Of a stretch of DNA of 42,598 bases, positions 1 to 8,583 are shown piece by piece. The stretch's first letter is position 1, and the number at the start of each line of letters is the position of its first letter. Source of the DNA: Leptolyngbya sp. Prado105. Lineage in GTDB: Bacteria; Cyanobacteriota; Cyanobacteriia; Leptolyngbyales; Leptolyngbyaceae. The notes beneath the pieces are model-generated. The model saw only the letters and a program-made list of their open reading frames with translations, was not told the DNA's origin and made no database searches. The translations under genes and the position numbers were made by a program. The DNA is taken from NCBI GenBank assembly GCA_025454375.1, contig JALOOO010000013.1, forward strand, positions 1 through 42,598, written 5' to 3'.

Positions 1-24
1 AGTTTTGAAGCGCGTTTAAGTCCT

Positions 25-97
25 GCCCCCATCGTCTAGAGGCCTAGGACACCTCCCTTTCACGGAGGCGACAGGGATTCGAATTCCCTTGGGGGTA
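25..97 (+). tRNA. trnE: tRNA-Glu (anticodon UUC)
   Basis: A 73-nt cloverleaf. The acceptor arm pairs 25-31 with 90-96, closed by a G-U pair at the end, and the discriminator is A97. The anticodon loop reads CTTTCAC with anticodon TTC, and the T-arm contains GATTCGAAT. CCA is not encoded. In cyanobacteria this tRNA also supplies glutamate for 5-aminolevulinate, and so for chlorophyll, haem and bilins (known biology, not visible here). A U-rich hairpin follows immediately. Confidence 0.95.
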
Positions 98-100
98 TTG

Positions 101-140
101 AAAAAGAGAGGTAAGGCTTTTAGTCTTATCTCTCTTTTTT
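101..140. terminator. Bidirectional rho-independent terminator
   Basis: AAAAAGAGAGGTAAG and CTTATCTCTCTTTTTT form a long stem around a short loop. The T-run ends the tRNA-Glu transcript on the plus strand. The A-run on the other side gives a U-tract for the convergent gene that stops at 143. Confidence 0.8.
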
Positions 141-142
141 AT

Positions 143-979
143 TTAATCACTTGGTGCTGATTCTTCCTGTTCTACAACTGCTTTTAACTTATTGTGGAAT
201 TCGGTTGCCGTTGGCATAAATTGATGAATCGGGGGATGCACTTCTTCAGAGAGTTCGGGAAAGGAGTCTGGTTCTGGAGGGGACTGTCCATTTGTTAAGG
301 ATTTGAATTCTTCATTCTGCCATCTCGTTTTCATTGCTTCAGTCGAAGCATTTAGGCTCGAAGTCGCTTGTTCGATTAGTGCATCTACGCCTGCTTGGAG
401 GCGTGCAACTCGATTTAGCAGAATTTCTTCAGGAGGTTCTAATCGATCGACTTCGAGTGGCAAAATTCCTGGGGTCGGTTCGGGTTCTTCGGATTCTTTT
501 TGAATCTGCTCGGCGAGTTCTGCCCAAGCGGGGGGATCTTCACTGACTGGAGTCGGCAGAGTCGCTAGCTTTGCTTCCCGTGGGGGACGAGTCGGAGAGG
601 GAACGGCTGGCAGGGCTGTGAAGTCTGGGGCGGGTTGCGGGCTACGGGGTTGTGAGAGATCGCGAGGGAATTTGTTGCAGACTAATCGTTCAAATTCGTA
701 ATTGAAGTGATAGCAGGGTTGCTGACGACGCTGCCAAAGTTGCAGAATTTGCTCGACGGAGATTGCTTTGTAGCGTCCTTGGTAAAGCGCTTCGATCACT
801 GCCCATCGTACCCAGTTTGCAGAGTAGTTTGCTTGCCAAAAGTCAACAAGCTGCCGCGCCCGCTTTCCACCCAAGTCAAAGCCGTAGTGAACGAGTAAAT
901 CCACGACATGGGTTGCAGGTTCACTTCCTTTAGAAGTGCTGCTGTTATCAGAAGAACTTTTCGACGGATCTGACATCAT
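143..979 (-). CDS. Conserved hypothetical protein, unknown function
   Basis: 278 residues. I do not recognise a named family. The N-terminal 20 residues are Ser/Thr-rich and probably disordered. Residues about 25-110 form a compact Trp/Tyr-rich helical segment (motifs VDLLVHYGFDLGG, WVRWAVIEALYQGRYKA and ILQLWQRR) that looks like a folded domain. Residues 110-180 are Pro-rich linker, followed by an amphipathic helix near 185-225 and a disordered acidic tail. There is no signal peptide or membrane segment, so it is probably cytoplasmic. Two tandem Met codons begin the frame and either could be the start. It converges on tRNA-Glu and shares its terminator. Confidence 0.75.
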   Translation of the reverse strand: MMSDPSKSSSDNSSTSKGSEPATHVVDLLVHYGFDLGGKRARQLVDFWQANYSANWVRWAVIEALYQGRYKAISVEQILQLWQRRQQPCYHFNYEFERLVCNKFPRDLSQPRSPQPAPDFTALPAVPSPTRPPREAKLATLPTPVSEDPPAWAELAEQIQKESEEPEPTPGILPLEVDRLEPPEEILLNRVARLQAGVDALIEQATSSLNASTEAMKTRWQNEEFKSLTNGQSPPEPDSFPELSEEVHPPIHQFMPTATEFHNKLKAVVEQEESAPSD

Positions 980-1122
980 AACCCGCTATTCTAGGGCAAA
1001 ATTGCAATCTATTTCCTCTTGCCGCGATCATTCTTCTTAAGAATTGACACATACTCTTACTTAATTTATACGGATCAGGAGTTTCTCGTGAGTGTGGATG
1101 CGAATCAAGCCGGGATGATTTG

Positions 1123-3276
1123 TTACTGGGGCGATCGAATAATTCCGCCGTCAACTGGGATAATGCCGCTGCCTGCGAAGGGTTCGCGGCTGCCCTGATT
1201 CCAGTTGAAATCGCTAATTTCAAGGCTGACCGAGCCAATCTGCTGAACTGGGTTGTAGCGCAGTGCAATGCCATAGGAACGGCGTTTGTATTCTAAGAAG
1301 TAATCGGTACTAATTTCTCGCCCATTCTGAACGTTGTATGCCGTTTGAAAGCCAATACGAAAGGGGCCGTAAAGCTGTTGGGTAATTCCTGCATACAAAA
1401 TTTTATCGTCCGCAATTCGATCGAATAAAAACGGCGATAAGCCATTGCGAAAGGCTTGTGAGTAAGTAATATTAAAAGCCGTGTAATCAAAGAACTGACG
1501 AGAAAAATTGCCAAACTGCCCCTGCAAGCTCACGGCTCCACTGATACTATTTTGGCTTTCTCCATTGCTATAAGCTGTTGCGACCCCTGTCACCCCAAAC
1601 CCAAGTCCAATGTAGGGGCGAATCGGCTCTGGAGAATATTTCAAGCCTTGATCAGGAGTCGCAGGCAGAGCATTGCCTTGCCATAAGGTAAAGCCTTTAC
1701 TGAGTGCAACACTTGCTTGAAAACGTCCTAGGCTAATGCGATTGTTCGATCGTACTGGCTCTAGTAAATCAACGCGATCGGTATCTGCTGTGACGTACTG
1801 ATAGCCTGCTTGATAGCTGAGATTGATCCCCGTTTTGCCGATCTCGATGACAGGCGAGAAGAACAATGCCCCGAGACTACTCTGGACATCTTGGAAGCCG
1901 AGCGAATTGTTGAATAAGCGATTGCGGTAGCTGGCTTCGAGACTTAAGGTATGAGTTCCAATCAGTTGTTGTGCGCGTAGGCTGCCCCGGAGTGCTTCTT
2001 CACTGCGGTTAAAATCAAAACTTGTGAGTACCCCTTCACCTCGAATGAAGGTACGTGGACTTAGAGGAGCCGATAACTGAGCGCGAAGCCCAAATAGATT
2101 GGCAATATTACTCCAGTCTTGAAAGACTCGTTGGACAAAGAACTGCGGTGTGAGTGTAAATTGAATTGGCGATTGCGGGAAAACATTAATATCGCGTTCG
2201 ATAAAGAGTCCGCCTCGATCTTGTCCATCAAACCCGAAATTAAATAAAGCAGGCGATCGCTGATTGCGATCGAGAACAAGGGTTCGGCTAATCAAGGGTA
2301 GGGTAAAGCCCTGATCAAACACTAAGCGATTCCCACTGACCCGAAGTTCGTCTCGAAGCGGTGAAATTCGGCGAAGTTCTGCACGATCCGATCGCAGTTC
2401 TAATTCGGGTGGAGAAAACGGATCATTTGTGACTCGAATATTGCGGGCTTGGAATCCTTCTGGATAAAACTCGATCTGGGCTGCTTCAAATCGTAGTCGT
2501 CGAACGGTTCCACCAGAGGGTTGAATAACGGTTGATCCACTTGAATTTTGCTGAGAGCCGAGATTAATTCTTGCGCGACCTGCGAGTGAGATATTGTTTT
2601 GAGCGGCACTGACTCGATCGCCAACTGAACCGACGGGGACAACCCCTGCGGTAATATTCGTCGGGAGATTTGGATTGAGATCTGTTCCCGCAGTTGGAAT
2701 GAAGATTTCGCCGCTCGCTTGTTCGACGGTTCCTTCTTCTTGGATTAAGTTATAGCGAAATCGCTGTCCTCGGAGAACTTGATCGCCTCGGGTGAGTGTG
2801 ACATTGCCTTCTGCAACGGTCAGACGATTGGCTAAGTTGACTTGTAAACGATCGCCTGTGAGTAAAGCTCCTCGAAATCGCAGGGAGACATTTCCTTGTG
2901 CGGTGAAGATTTGGCGATTGGTGTCGTAGTCTTGTTGGTCAGCTTTTAGCTCTAGGATTCCCTGGTTGGTTAGGCGTTCTGTGGGGATGTTGCCGGGGGT
3001 TGGGGCAGTGGGAAGTGGGGCAGTGGGAAGTGGGGCAGTGGGAAGTGGGGCGGAAGAAGGAGGGAGGGGAGTTTGGGAAAGGGGGGTGATGGGAGTTTCA
3101 GGACTTGCAAAGTTCCAAATCGGTTCGATCGCTGAAATTGGTTGGGTTCCAGTGAGGTCTTCTGCGGTCTTTGACTCAACGGCAAGCTTTTCAGGTGGGG
3201 AGGGCTTGGCAAGGTTGAGCGCTGAATCTGCGGGGGCAGGTTGGACGATCGCAGGAGGTTGAACCGGATAAGGCAT
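1123..3276 (-). CDS. DUF3769 LptD/OstA-like outer-membrane protein
   Basis: 717 residues. Residues about 1-105 are a Pro-rich low-complexity linker that includes three PLPTA units. Residues about 105-190 form an OstA/LptA-like beta-jellyroll (GILELKADQQDYDTNRQI, AQGNVSLRFRG and AEGNVTLTRGDQVL). The remainder is a series of alternating amphipathic strands typical of a large beta-barrel. This layout matches the cyanobacterial DUF3769 family, regarded as the cyanobacterial counterpart of LptD, which inserts lipopolysaccharide into the outer membrane. No clear signal peptide follows the chosen Met, so the true N-terminus may lie elsewhere or be poorly predicted. The domain assignment is fairly secure; the transport role is inferred from the family. 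Confidence 0.85.
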   Translation of the reverse strand: MPYPVQPPAIVQPAPADSALNLAKPSPPEKLAVESKTAEDLTGTQPISAIEPIWNFASPETPITPLSQTPLPPSSAPLPTAPLPTAPLPTAPTPGNIPTERLTNQGILELKADQQDYDTNRQIFTAQGNVSLRFRGALLTGDRLQVNLANRLTVAEGNVTLTRGDQVLRGQRFRYNLIQEEGTVEQASGEIFIPTAGTDLNPNLPTNITAGVVPVGSVGDRVSAAQNNISLAGRARINLGSQQNSSGSTVIQPSGGTVRRLRFEAAQIEFYPEGFQARNIRVTNDPFSPPELELRSDRAELRRISPLRDELRVSGNRLVFDQGFTLPLISRTLVLDRNQRSPALFNFGFDGQDRGGLFIERDINVFPQSPIQFTLTPQFFVQRVFQDWSNIANLFGLRAQLSAPLSPRTFIRGEGVLTSFDFNRSEEALRGSLRAQQLIGTHTLSLEASYRNRLFNNSLGFQDVQSSLGALFFSPVIEIGKTGINLSYQAGYQYVTADTDRVDLLEPVRSNNRISLGRFQASVALSKGFTLWQGNALPATPDQGLKYSPEPIRPYIGLGFGVTGVATAYSNGESQNSISGAVSLQGQFGNFSRQFFDYTAFNITYSQAFRNGLSPFLFDRIADDKILYAGITQQLYGPFRIGFQTAYNVQNGREISTDYFLEYKRRSYGIALRYNPVQQIGSVSLEISDFNWNQGSREPFAGSGIIPVDGGIIRSPQ
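3001..3045. repeat. 15-bp in-frame tandem repeat, three units
   Basis: Three perfect copies of TGGGGCAGTGGGAAG, with a partial fourth to about 3051. On the minus strand each unit encodes five residues (PLPTA) in the linker before the OstA-like domain of the DUF3769 protein. Unit number may vary between strains without shifting the frame. Confidence 0.85.
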
Positions 3277-3376
3277 AGTATGTCTGAATACGACTCGGAA
3301 CAGAGGGTAGGGAACAGCATAGGCACTTTAACGGATTGACGGTAATCTCTGCAAATTGATTCCGTCACGTTCCTAT

Positions 3377-3402
3377 AAAAAAAGGGCAGACTTCTGCCCT
3401 TT
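3377..3402 (-). terminator. Terminator downstream of psbI
   Basis: AAAGGGCAGA and TCTGCCCTTT form a tight GC-rich hairpin, followed on the minus strand by a run of seven T. It sits just past the psbI stop and should separate psbI from the DUF3769 gene. Confidence 0.8.
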
Positions 3403-3403
3403 C

Positions 3404-3422
3404 ATTCTCAGAATGTGAGAAT
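3404..3422. other. Second small hairpin after psbI
   Basis: ATTCTCA and TGAGAAT form a perfect 7-bp stem with a five-base loop only a few bases past the psbI stop and before the main terminator. It could stabilise the 3' end of the short psbI message. The function is inference. Confidence 0.4.
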
Positions 3423-3425
3423 GGA

Positions 3426-3542
3426 TTATTCTAAATCGCGGCGGTTGGGGTTCCGAGCGGGGTCATTCGAGAGAAATCCGAAGACGAATAGACCGATGAA
3501 GAAGAAGACGGTGATATATACAACGATTTTGAGCGTGATCAT
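3426..3542 (-). CDS. psbI: Photosystem II reaction centre protein I (PsbI)
   Basis: 38 residues, beginning [19 protein letters not shown] and ending NPNRRDLE, the usual length and the conserved ends of PsbI. One transmembrane helix spans about residues 5-24, and the charged tail faces the cytoplasm. PsbI is a low-molecular-mass subunit next to D1 and CP43 that helps stabilise early photosystem II assembly intermediates. A GGAG ribosome-binding site lies about 8 bases before the ATG. The gene has its own likely promoter and terminator, so it is probably monocistronic. Confidence 0.95.
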   Translation of the reverse strand: MITLKIVVYITVFFFIGLFVFGFLSNDPARNPNRRDLE

Positions 3543-3589
3543 GTGAATGACTCCAAACTGGTTTGGCGGGGTTTGAAATTAGTCCCTTT

Positions 3590-3618
3590 ATCTTACAGGA
3601 GTGGGGGATTCTTGTTAA
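3590..3618 (-). promoter_or_regulatory. Likely sigma-70-type promoter of psbI
   Basis: On the minus strand TTAACA (-35) and TAAGAT (-10) are separated by exactly 17 bases. The -10 ends about 48 bases before the psbI ATG. The -35 overlaps the stop codon of the upstream gene. This is seen in sequence only; no transcript start is known. Confidence 0.45.
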
Positions 3619-5069
3619 TTCCGACCGCTGAGCCTGTGCCAGAGGGCGATGATGCGGCGTTCGATCCAGAGGATTAAATTATCGAACCATTTGAGAATTT
3701 TTTGCCAGCGGCTGTGAACATATTCGACATGGGTGGCAGGGGTTTCGATCCAGTCGAAAGCAGGTTCGACTGAGGTTTGCTCATGGCGTTTTGCAGCCAT
3801 GCCGGATGCTTGCTGAGTCGTTGTGATTTCGGTGGGTGTGCCAAAATCTAACGGTTGCACGGGGTCGATCGAGACTTGTGTGATTCTCGTTTCGGTACGA
3901 ATTGAAAGAGCAGCACGACGGTTTGGTTTGGGTTGAGCGACAATTTTTCCAGGAAATTTTCTGAGTTGTCGTTGGATTCGATCGAGCAGGGCTTCTGTAA
4001 AAGAAGGGGATTGAGTCGGGAGGAGTACTGTATTGAAAGTCGCTGAGCCTTCTAGAATTTGAATTTCGCTGACGGATTGACTCGGCAAGGTTCCACCAAA
4101 GACATCGGTAAAGCTTAACCAAGGCTCTCCCGTGGTTTCTGGCAAGGTTGCCCCGGCGGTTGCAAGACGGGCTTTGCTGCCAAAGAAGTAATGGATTGCT
4201 GCCCAGATTAGGGCTTCGAGATCTGCTAGGTTTGGCATTTGAGCAAACCAGGCTGTGACTTCTTGGCGACTGGGAGGGGTGGGAATTAATCCACTGGGGT
4301 TCCAAGCAGCCAAGGGGACACTGGGTATAAACCAATTGAGTTCGGCGACTTCGACGAGTTCGGATTCTTGGAAGAGATTAGCTGCGATCGCGACGGGACT
4401 CGTTTGCATCCAAGCCATGAGTTGCCGGAACACTCGAATCGGCGGAAGTAGAACTTCGCGATCTTCTGGCAGGGTGAGTGGAGCCGATTTTAAATAGAGT
4501 TTGCGTCGCCATTGCCAGTAGCGGGCGAGTTCGACTCGAATTCGCTGTTCGATTTGGCGCTGTTGTTCGGGGTTGAGGATGTCGAAGATGACGTTATCTT
4601 CAAGGACAATCACGATTTTCTGCGTGTTGATCGCGCAGGCGATCGCACTGATGCGGTAAGGATTTGAAACGGGGAATCCCTCTTCGCGTCGCCAGATCGA
4701 TCGACCGATGATGACTAACGGATGACGATCTTTGAGAACGGGGAGATTGCCGCCTGTGACTAATGCCCGTTTAACGGCAGTCAGGACGTTTTGAATTGGA
4801 GCATCGCTGAGATTTGTTTCAGGGTCGATCGCGATTTCTTCTCGGCTCATCCTTAGCCGCAATACTGCTTTTTCTACTCTTTGCCCGATTTGCTGTCCGA
4901 TGTAGCGACTGCCCTGGAAGAGGGCGTAAATGGGATACAGCAGAATCTGAGTGCCCCAAATCGCGGCAAGTTTGGTGTGCCGGAGTAGGGTGCTGGTTTT
5001 GTCCGCAAACTTCTGAGTTTTTTGCGTGACAAATTTAAACAATTGGCTTTGATAGCGTTGAGAGGTCAT
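3615..5069 (-). CDS. Conserved hypothetical protein, unknown function
   Basis: 484 residues from the ATG at 5069. A GTG at 5105 would add 12 residues, but neither start has a strong ribosome-binding site. I do not recognise the family with certainty. Residues about 1-75 are basic and amphipathic with a hydrophobic stretch (AAIWGTQILLYPIYALFQG) that may be membrane-associated. A central domain carries VIIGRSIWRREEGFP and IVIVLEDNVIFDIL. The C-terminus has aromatic and basic helices (KILKWFDNLILWIERR) that could bind membrane. It is divergent from the mannosidase, with only about 50 bases between them, so their promoters must be close together. The function is unknown. Confidence 0.75.
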   Translation of the reverse strand: MTSQRYQSQLFKFVTQKTQKFADKTSTLLRHTKLAAIWGTQILLYPIYALFQGSRYIGQQIGQRVEKAVLRLRMSREEIAIDPETNLSDAPIQNVLTAVKRALVTGGNLPVLKDRHPLVIIGRSIWRREEGFPVSNPYRISAIACAINTQKIVIVLEDNVIFDILNPEQQRQIEQRIRVELARYWQWRRKLYLKSAPLTLPEDREVLLPPIRVFRQLMAWMQTSPVAIAANLFQESELVEVAELNWFIPSVPLAAWNPSGLIPTPPSRQEVTAWFAQMPNLADLEALIWAAIHYFFGSKARLATAGATLPETTGEPWLSFTDVFGGTLPSQSVSEIQILEGSATFNTVLLPTQSPSFTEALLDRIQRQLRKFPGKIVAQPKPNRRAALSIRTETRITQVSIDPVQPLDFGTPTEITTTQQASGMAAKRHEQTSVEPAFDWIETPATHVEYVHSRWQKILKWFDNLILWIERRIIALWHRLSGRN

Positions 5070-5122
5070 AGACTGAGGACGATCGTAACAATCGCGATTT
5101 TCCACCCCAATATCATATCGGT

Positions 5123-8100
5123 ATGGTTGAATTTGTCACTTCTTTTATTGAACGTTTGCGGAAATTAGTTCAAGCAGACGCGATCGAGGGTTGGTCGGTC
5201 TGTGAAACCGATTGTGCGATCGAGGATTTACTGACACAATCTTTTACCACTAATGAACTGAATGAGAAGCGCTACCTGATATGGGAGAAGGGGCGAAAAG
5301 TTCGCTGGTTCTATCAAGAGTTTAGCGTGCCTGAAGACCTGGCGGGCTATCCGTTGGAGGGATTGACGCTGCGGTTAGCGCTGACCTGGTGGGCAGAACT
5401 GGCTGAGGTGTTTGTCAATGGGCAGAAGGTTCAGGAAGGGGATTTATTTGATCATTCTTGTCGGATTGTTTTGAGTTCTGCGGTAGTTCCAGGTGAGAAA
5501 ATTGCAGTTGCGATTCGATTAGTCAGTCCGGGGCATGACATTGGCGGATTGATGCGATCGCGCTTGATTTACGAATCGAATTACGACGAGATCGATCCGG
5601 GCTTTGTCGCGGATGAATTGGAAGTGATTCAGAGCTATGTTGAGGCATTTGAATTAGACAAGATCGAATTTGAATTAGATTGGCAGGTTAGTAATCGATC
5701 GCAGTTTCATCAATCTCTCGAAGCACTGAGAAACTCACTTTTACCGTTTAGTACCCAAATCAAACAACATACGATTTACTTACTCGGTCATGCTCATCTG
5801 GATATGGCTTGGCTTTGGGATGTGGAGGAAACTTGGAGAGCCGCAGAACGCACGTTTGTTTCGGTACTAAGCTTGCAGAGAGACTTTCCTGAGTTGACCT
5901 TTTGCCATACGACTCCTGCTTTATTTGAATGGATTGAACACAATCGACCGGAGCTATTTGCTCAGATTCAAGCGCAAGTGAAAGCTGGAACCTGGGAAAT
6001 CGTCGGCGGGATGTGGGTTGAGCCGGAGATGAATTTGATCAATGCAGAATCGATCGCGCGTCATCTCTTGTATGGTCAACGCTACTGTCAAGAAAAGTTT
6101 GGTGAAATCTGCCGAGTCGCATGGCTTCCGGATACCTTTGGCTTCAATTGGCAAACGCCGCAATTCTTGAAGCTAGCAGGCATTGATTACTTTGTCACTC
6201 AAAAGCTGCGCTGGAATGATACGACGCAGTTTCCTTACGAATGGTTTAACTGGCAAGCTCCGGATGGCTCCCAGGTTAAGAGTCTGATGTCTTCGCCACT
6301 TGGGGAAGGGATTGATCCGATTAAGATGGCGAACTTTACTTGGGATTGGGTGAAGAAAACGGGGCTACCTCATCCGATGTGGCTATTTGGAGTCGGTGAT
6401 CATGGCGGCGGTCCAACGCGCGATATGTTGGAGATTGCGGAACGGTGGAAGCGATCGCCCTTTTTCCCAAAGCTAGAATTTACGACCGCATTGAACTATT
6501 TAGAAAGCTTAGAAGCTCCAAAAGAGACTTGGAATGATGAGCTTTACTTAGAGTTTCATCGCGGTTGCTATACAACACATGGCGATCAGAAAAAATTTAA
6601 TCGCGAGTGTGAAAGTGCGATTTATGAAGCAGAACTGTGGGCATCGATCGCAGCAATCTCAACACAAGCTCCTTACCCAAAAAAGGAATTAGAAACGGCT
6701 TGGAAAAAGATTTTGTTCAATCAGTTTCATGACATTCTTCCGGGTTCTTCTATTACTCAAGTTTTTATCGATGCTAATCGAGAATGGGAAGATGCAGACC
6801 GCATCTGTGATGAAATTAGAGCGCAGGCAACAGAAGCGATCGCGGCTCAAATTTCATTCTCTCAGGCTCCTTACTCTCCTTACCCTGACACGAAGCCTAT
6901 TGTTGTCTTCAATGCTTTAAATTGGTCACGTTCTCAAATTCGCACAGAATTAATTCAACCAACTAAGGGGAAAACTTTTGGCACTTGGAGCGTTTGCAGT
7001 GTAGATGGAATCGAAATCGAATCCGAATGTGATGTAATAGCCAGTGGCTACCATACTTTTCATACAGTGACATTTGAGGCTCAACATATTCCTACACTAG
7101 GATATGATTGCTTTTGGCTCTACTTTCAAAATGTGCTTGAGCGTGAATCTGTTGAGAAATCGTTCGTTTTGGAAAATGAATTTCTCAGAGTTGAAATCGA
7201 TCCTAAAACAGGGTATATCGAAGGCGTTCTAGATAAATCTAGCAACAGAAACATTCTCTCTGAAGCAGGCAACAAGGTACAAACATTTAAAGATGAAGGA
7301 CAGTACTGGGATGCTTGGAATATAGATCCAAATTATGCAAATTCTCCTTTACTAGATGCCAAGCTTATAAAAATTCAGTCTGCTACTAAGAGTAAGTTTA
7401 AGTCCAGCATTTATGTGGAGAAGGAGATCGCAGACTCTAATATCGGTCAATGGTACTTCCTAGAAAAAGGCTCTGCGGCACTTAGAATATTTACTAGCGT
7501 GGATTGGAAAGAGAGACATACTCTTGTCAAAGTCGGCTTCCCACTGGACTTAGAAGCTGATTTTGCAACATATGGAATTTCTAGTGGTGCAATCACAAGA
7601 ACGACCAAGCCGCAATCTGAGCAAGACAAAGCAAAGTGGGAAGTCCCATTTGTTGGCTGGACAGATTTAAGCGAAGGAAATTACGGCGTAAGCTTGCTGA
7701 GTGATTATAAACATGGCGTTGACACTACCTCAAAGCAGATGCGTCTCACCTTGTTACGTGGCTCAGAATTTCCTGATCCTGAAGCTGATCTCGGTGTTCA
7801 TGTTTTTCAATATGTACTCTATCCACATTCAGGAGATTGGCGATCGGCAAAAACAGTTCATAAAAGCTATGAACTCAACAATTCTCTGAGAATTATTTAT
7901 ATTCAGAATTCAGCAGAACAAGGTCATCTTGCCACTAGACACTCATTCCTCGATCTCGGAGCAGACAATCTGATTCTCTCCTGTCTAAAGCAATCTGAGG
8001 ATGATCCAGACGAGTACATTCTGCGCTGCTACGAATGCCACGGAGAACCCGCAGAACTCAATTTAAAAGGTGACTTCGAGATCATTGAATCCGTTGATTT

Positions 8101-8179
8101 GCTCGAAAGACCGATCGAATTACCTGACACGATCGAACCTTGGCAAATTCGGTCTTATCGAATTAGAAAGAAAGCATAA
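5123..8179 (+). CDS. Glycoside hydrolase family 38 alpha-mannosidase
   Basis: 1018 residues, normal for a GH38 enzyme of the MAN2C1-like cytosolic type. It hydrolyses alpha-mannosidic bonds with retention of configuration, using a zinc ion. The zinc and active-site motif HAHLDMAWLWD is at about residues 223-233. The nucleophile Asp lies in WLPDTFGFN at about 336, and a further conserved block GDHGGGPTRD is near 430. The middle domain (FNQFHDILPGSS) and the C-terminal beta-sandwich domains follow. There is no signal peptide, so it is probably cytoplasmic and acts on free or imported mannosides. The first half is rich in HIP1 octamers. The second half (after about 6.9 kb) looks more AT-rich and poorer in them. 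No mannose pathway genes adjoin it. Confidence 0.92.
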   Translation: MVEFVTSFIERLRKLVQADAIEGWSVCETDCAIEDLLTQSFTTNELNEKRYLIWEKGRKVRWFYQEFSVPEDLAGYPLEGLTLRLALTWWAELAEVFVNGQKVQEGDLFDHSCRIVLSSAVVPGEKIAVAIRLVSPGHDIGGLMRSRLIYESNYDEIDPGFVADELEVIQSYVEAFELDKIEFELDWQVSNRSQFHQSLEALRNSLLPFSTQIKQHTIYLLGHAHLDMAWLWDVEETWRAAERTFVSVLSLQRDFPELTFCHTTPALFEWIEHNRPELFAQIQAQVKAGTWEIVGGMWVEPEMNLINAESIARHLLYGQRYCQEKFGEICRVAWLPDTFGFNWQTPQFLKLAGIDYFVTQKLRWNDTTQFPYEWFNWQAPDGSQVKSLMSSPLGEGIDPIKMANFTWDWVKKTGLPHPMWLFGVGDHGGGPTRDMLEIAERWKRSPFFPKLEFTTALNYLESLEAPKETWNDELYLEFHRGCYTTHGDQKKFNRECESAIYEAELWASIAAISTQAPYPKKELETAWKKILFNQFHDILPGSSITQVFIDANREWEDADRICDEIRAQATEAIAAQISFSQAPYSPYPDTKPIVVFNALNWSRSQIRTELIQPTKGKTFGTWSVCSVDGIEIESECDVIASGYHTFHTVTFEAQHIPTLGYDCFWLYFQNVLERESVEKSFVLENEFLRVEIDPKTGYIEGVLDKSSNRNILSEAGNKVQTFKDEGQYWDAWNIDPNYANSPLLDAKLIKIQSATKSKFKSSIYVEKEIADSNIGQWYFLEKGSAALRIFTSVDWKERHTLVKVGFPLDLEADFATYGISSGAITRTTKPQSEQDKAKWEVPFVGWTDLSEGNYGVSLLSDYKHGVDTTSKQMRLTLLRGSEFPDPEADLGVHVFQYVLYPHSGDWRSAKTVHKSYELNNSLRIIYIQNSAEQGHLATRHSFLDLGADNLILSCLKQSEDDPDEYILRCYECHGEPAELNLKGDFEIIESVDLLERPIELPDTIEPWQIRSYRIRKKA

Positions 8180-8187
8180 CAATGACG

Positions 8188-8268
8188 CTACGATTTCGCA
8201 AGGTCGCGTAAGTCTCGTTTGAATCGTGGAGCAAGTTCGATTTGGACAAGAGGCGGATCAGTCGGCAT
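8188..8268 (-). pseudogene. Remnant of a RelE/ParE-type toxin gene
   Basis: A 26-codon frame starting at an ATG that overlaps the antitoxin stop, the usual toxin-antitoxin arrangement. The peptide contains LVQIELAPRFKRDLRDLAKS, which resembles the first strand and helix of RelE-superfamily toxins (which usually continue with a Tyr-Arg segment and run to about 80-100 residues). Here TAG interrupts after LAKS. The next codons (Arg, His) would still fit the family, but then the sequence runs into the end of the mannosidase gene at 8179. The toxin is therefore non-functional, and the catalytic C-terminal part is absent. The family assignment rests on a short match. Confidence 0.65.
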
Positions 8269-8500
8269 CAATTCCATCCCACATTTGCGAAAGTGGAATT
8301 GTTTGCCCAGTCAAAGCTTCACGTAATCCCTGATGAATTCCTTCAATGACAATATCGGTAGGAGTTTCGTTTGGATCTGGAGATTGGAAGCGCTCCTGAA
8401 GAGATTGGAGAATTAGCGTTTCGATCGACAAATTCAGTTGTTGAGCTTGTTCAGCGAGGTGAGTTTGCAAGTCTTGAGGGAGATCGATCGTAATTTGCAT
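8258..8500 (-). CDS. Type II antitoxin-like protein, probable ribbon-helix-helix
   Basis: 80 residues. The N-terminus (MQITIDLPQDLQTHLAEQA) followed by NLSIETLILQSL fits a short strand plus two helices of a ribbon-helix-helix DNA-binding antitoxin. The C-terminal part (REALTGQTIPLSQMWDGIDAD) is the flexible segment that would wrap the toxin, and PLSQMWDGIDAD-like endings occur in cyanobacterial RelE-partner antitoxins. The stop overlaps the ATG of a truncated toxin, so this is now an orphan antitoxin. It may still bind its own promoter or neutralise a related toxin elsewhere; that is inference. Confidence 0.75.
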   Translation of the reverse strand: MQITIDLPQDLQTHLAEQAQQLNLSIETLILQSLQERFQSPDPNETPTDIVIEGIHQGLREALTGQTIPLSQMWDGIDAD

Positions 8501-8550
8501 AATGAACTGCTCCTTATCCTGTAGTCATTGTACACAGTGATAAAGGACGC

Positions 8551-8576
8551 AAAAAAAGGGCATCCTTCGACACCCT
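8551..8576 (-). terminator. Terminator of psbN
   Basis: On the minus strand AGGGTGTC-GAAG-GATGCCCT forms a stem with two wobble pairs and a four-base loop, followed by seven T. It lies 8 bases past the psbN stop. Confidence 0.75.
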
Positions 8577-8583
8577 CTAATTT

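Noticed and set aside
948-1274. A 108-codon minus-strand frame spanning the gap between the first two minus-strand genes
   Set aside because: It overlaps both flanking genes in another frame, has no family resemblance, and looks like random coding.
2966-3262. A 98-codon plus-strand frame rich in Gly and Ser-Gly repeats
   Set aside because: It is the antisense reading of the 15-bp repeat and Pro-rich linker of the DUF3769 gene; no ribosome-binding site or family.
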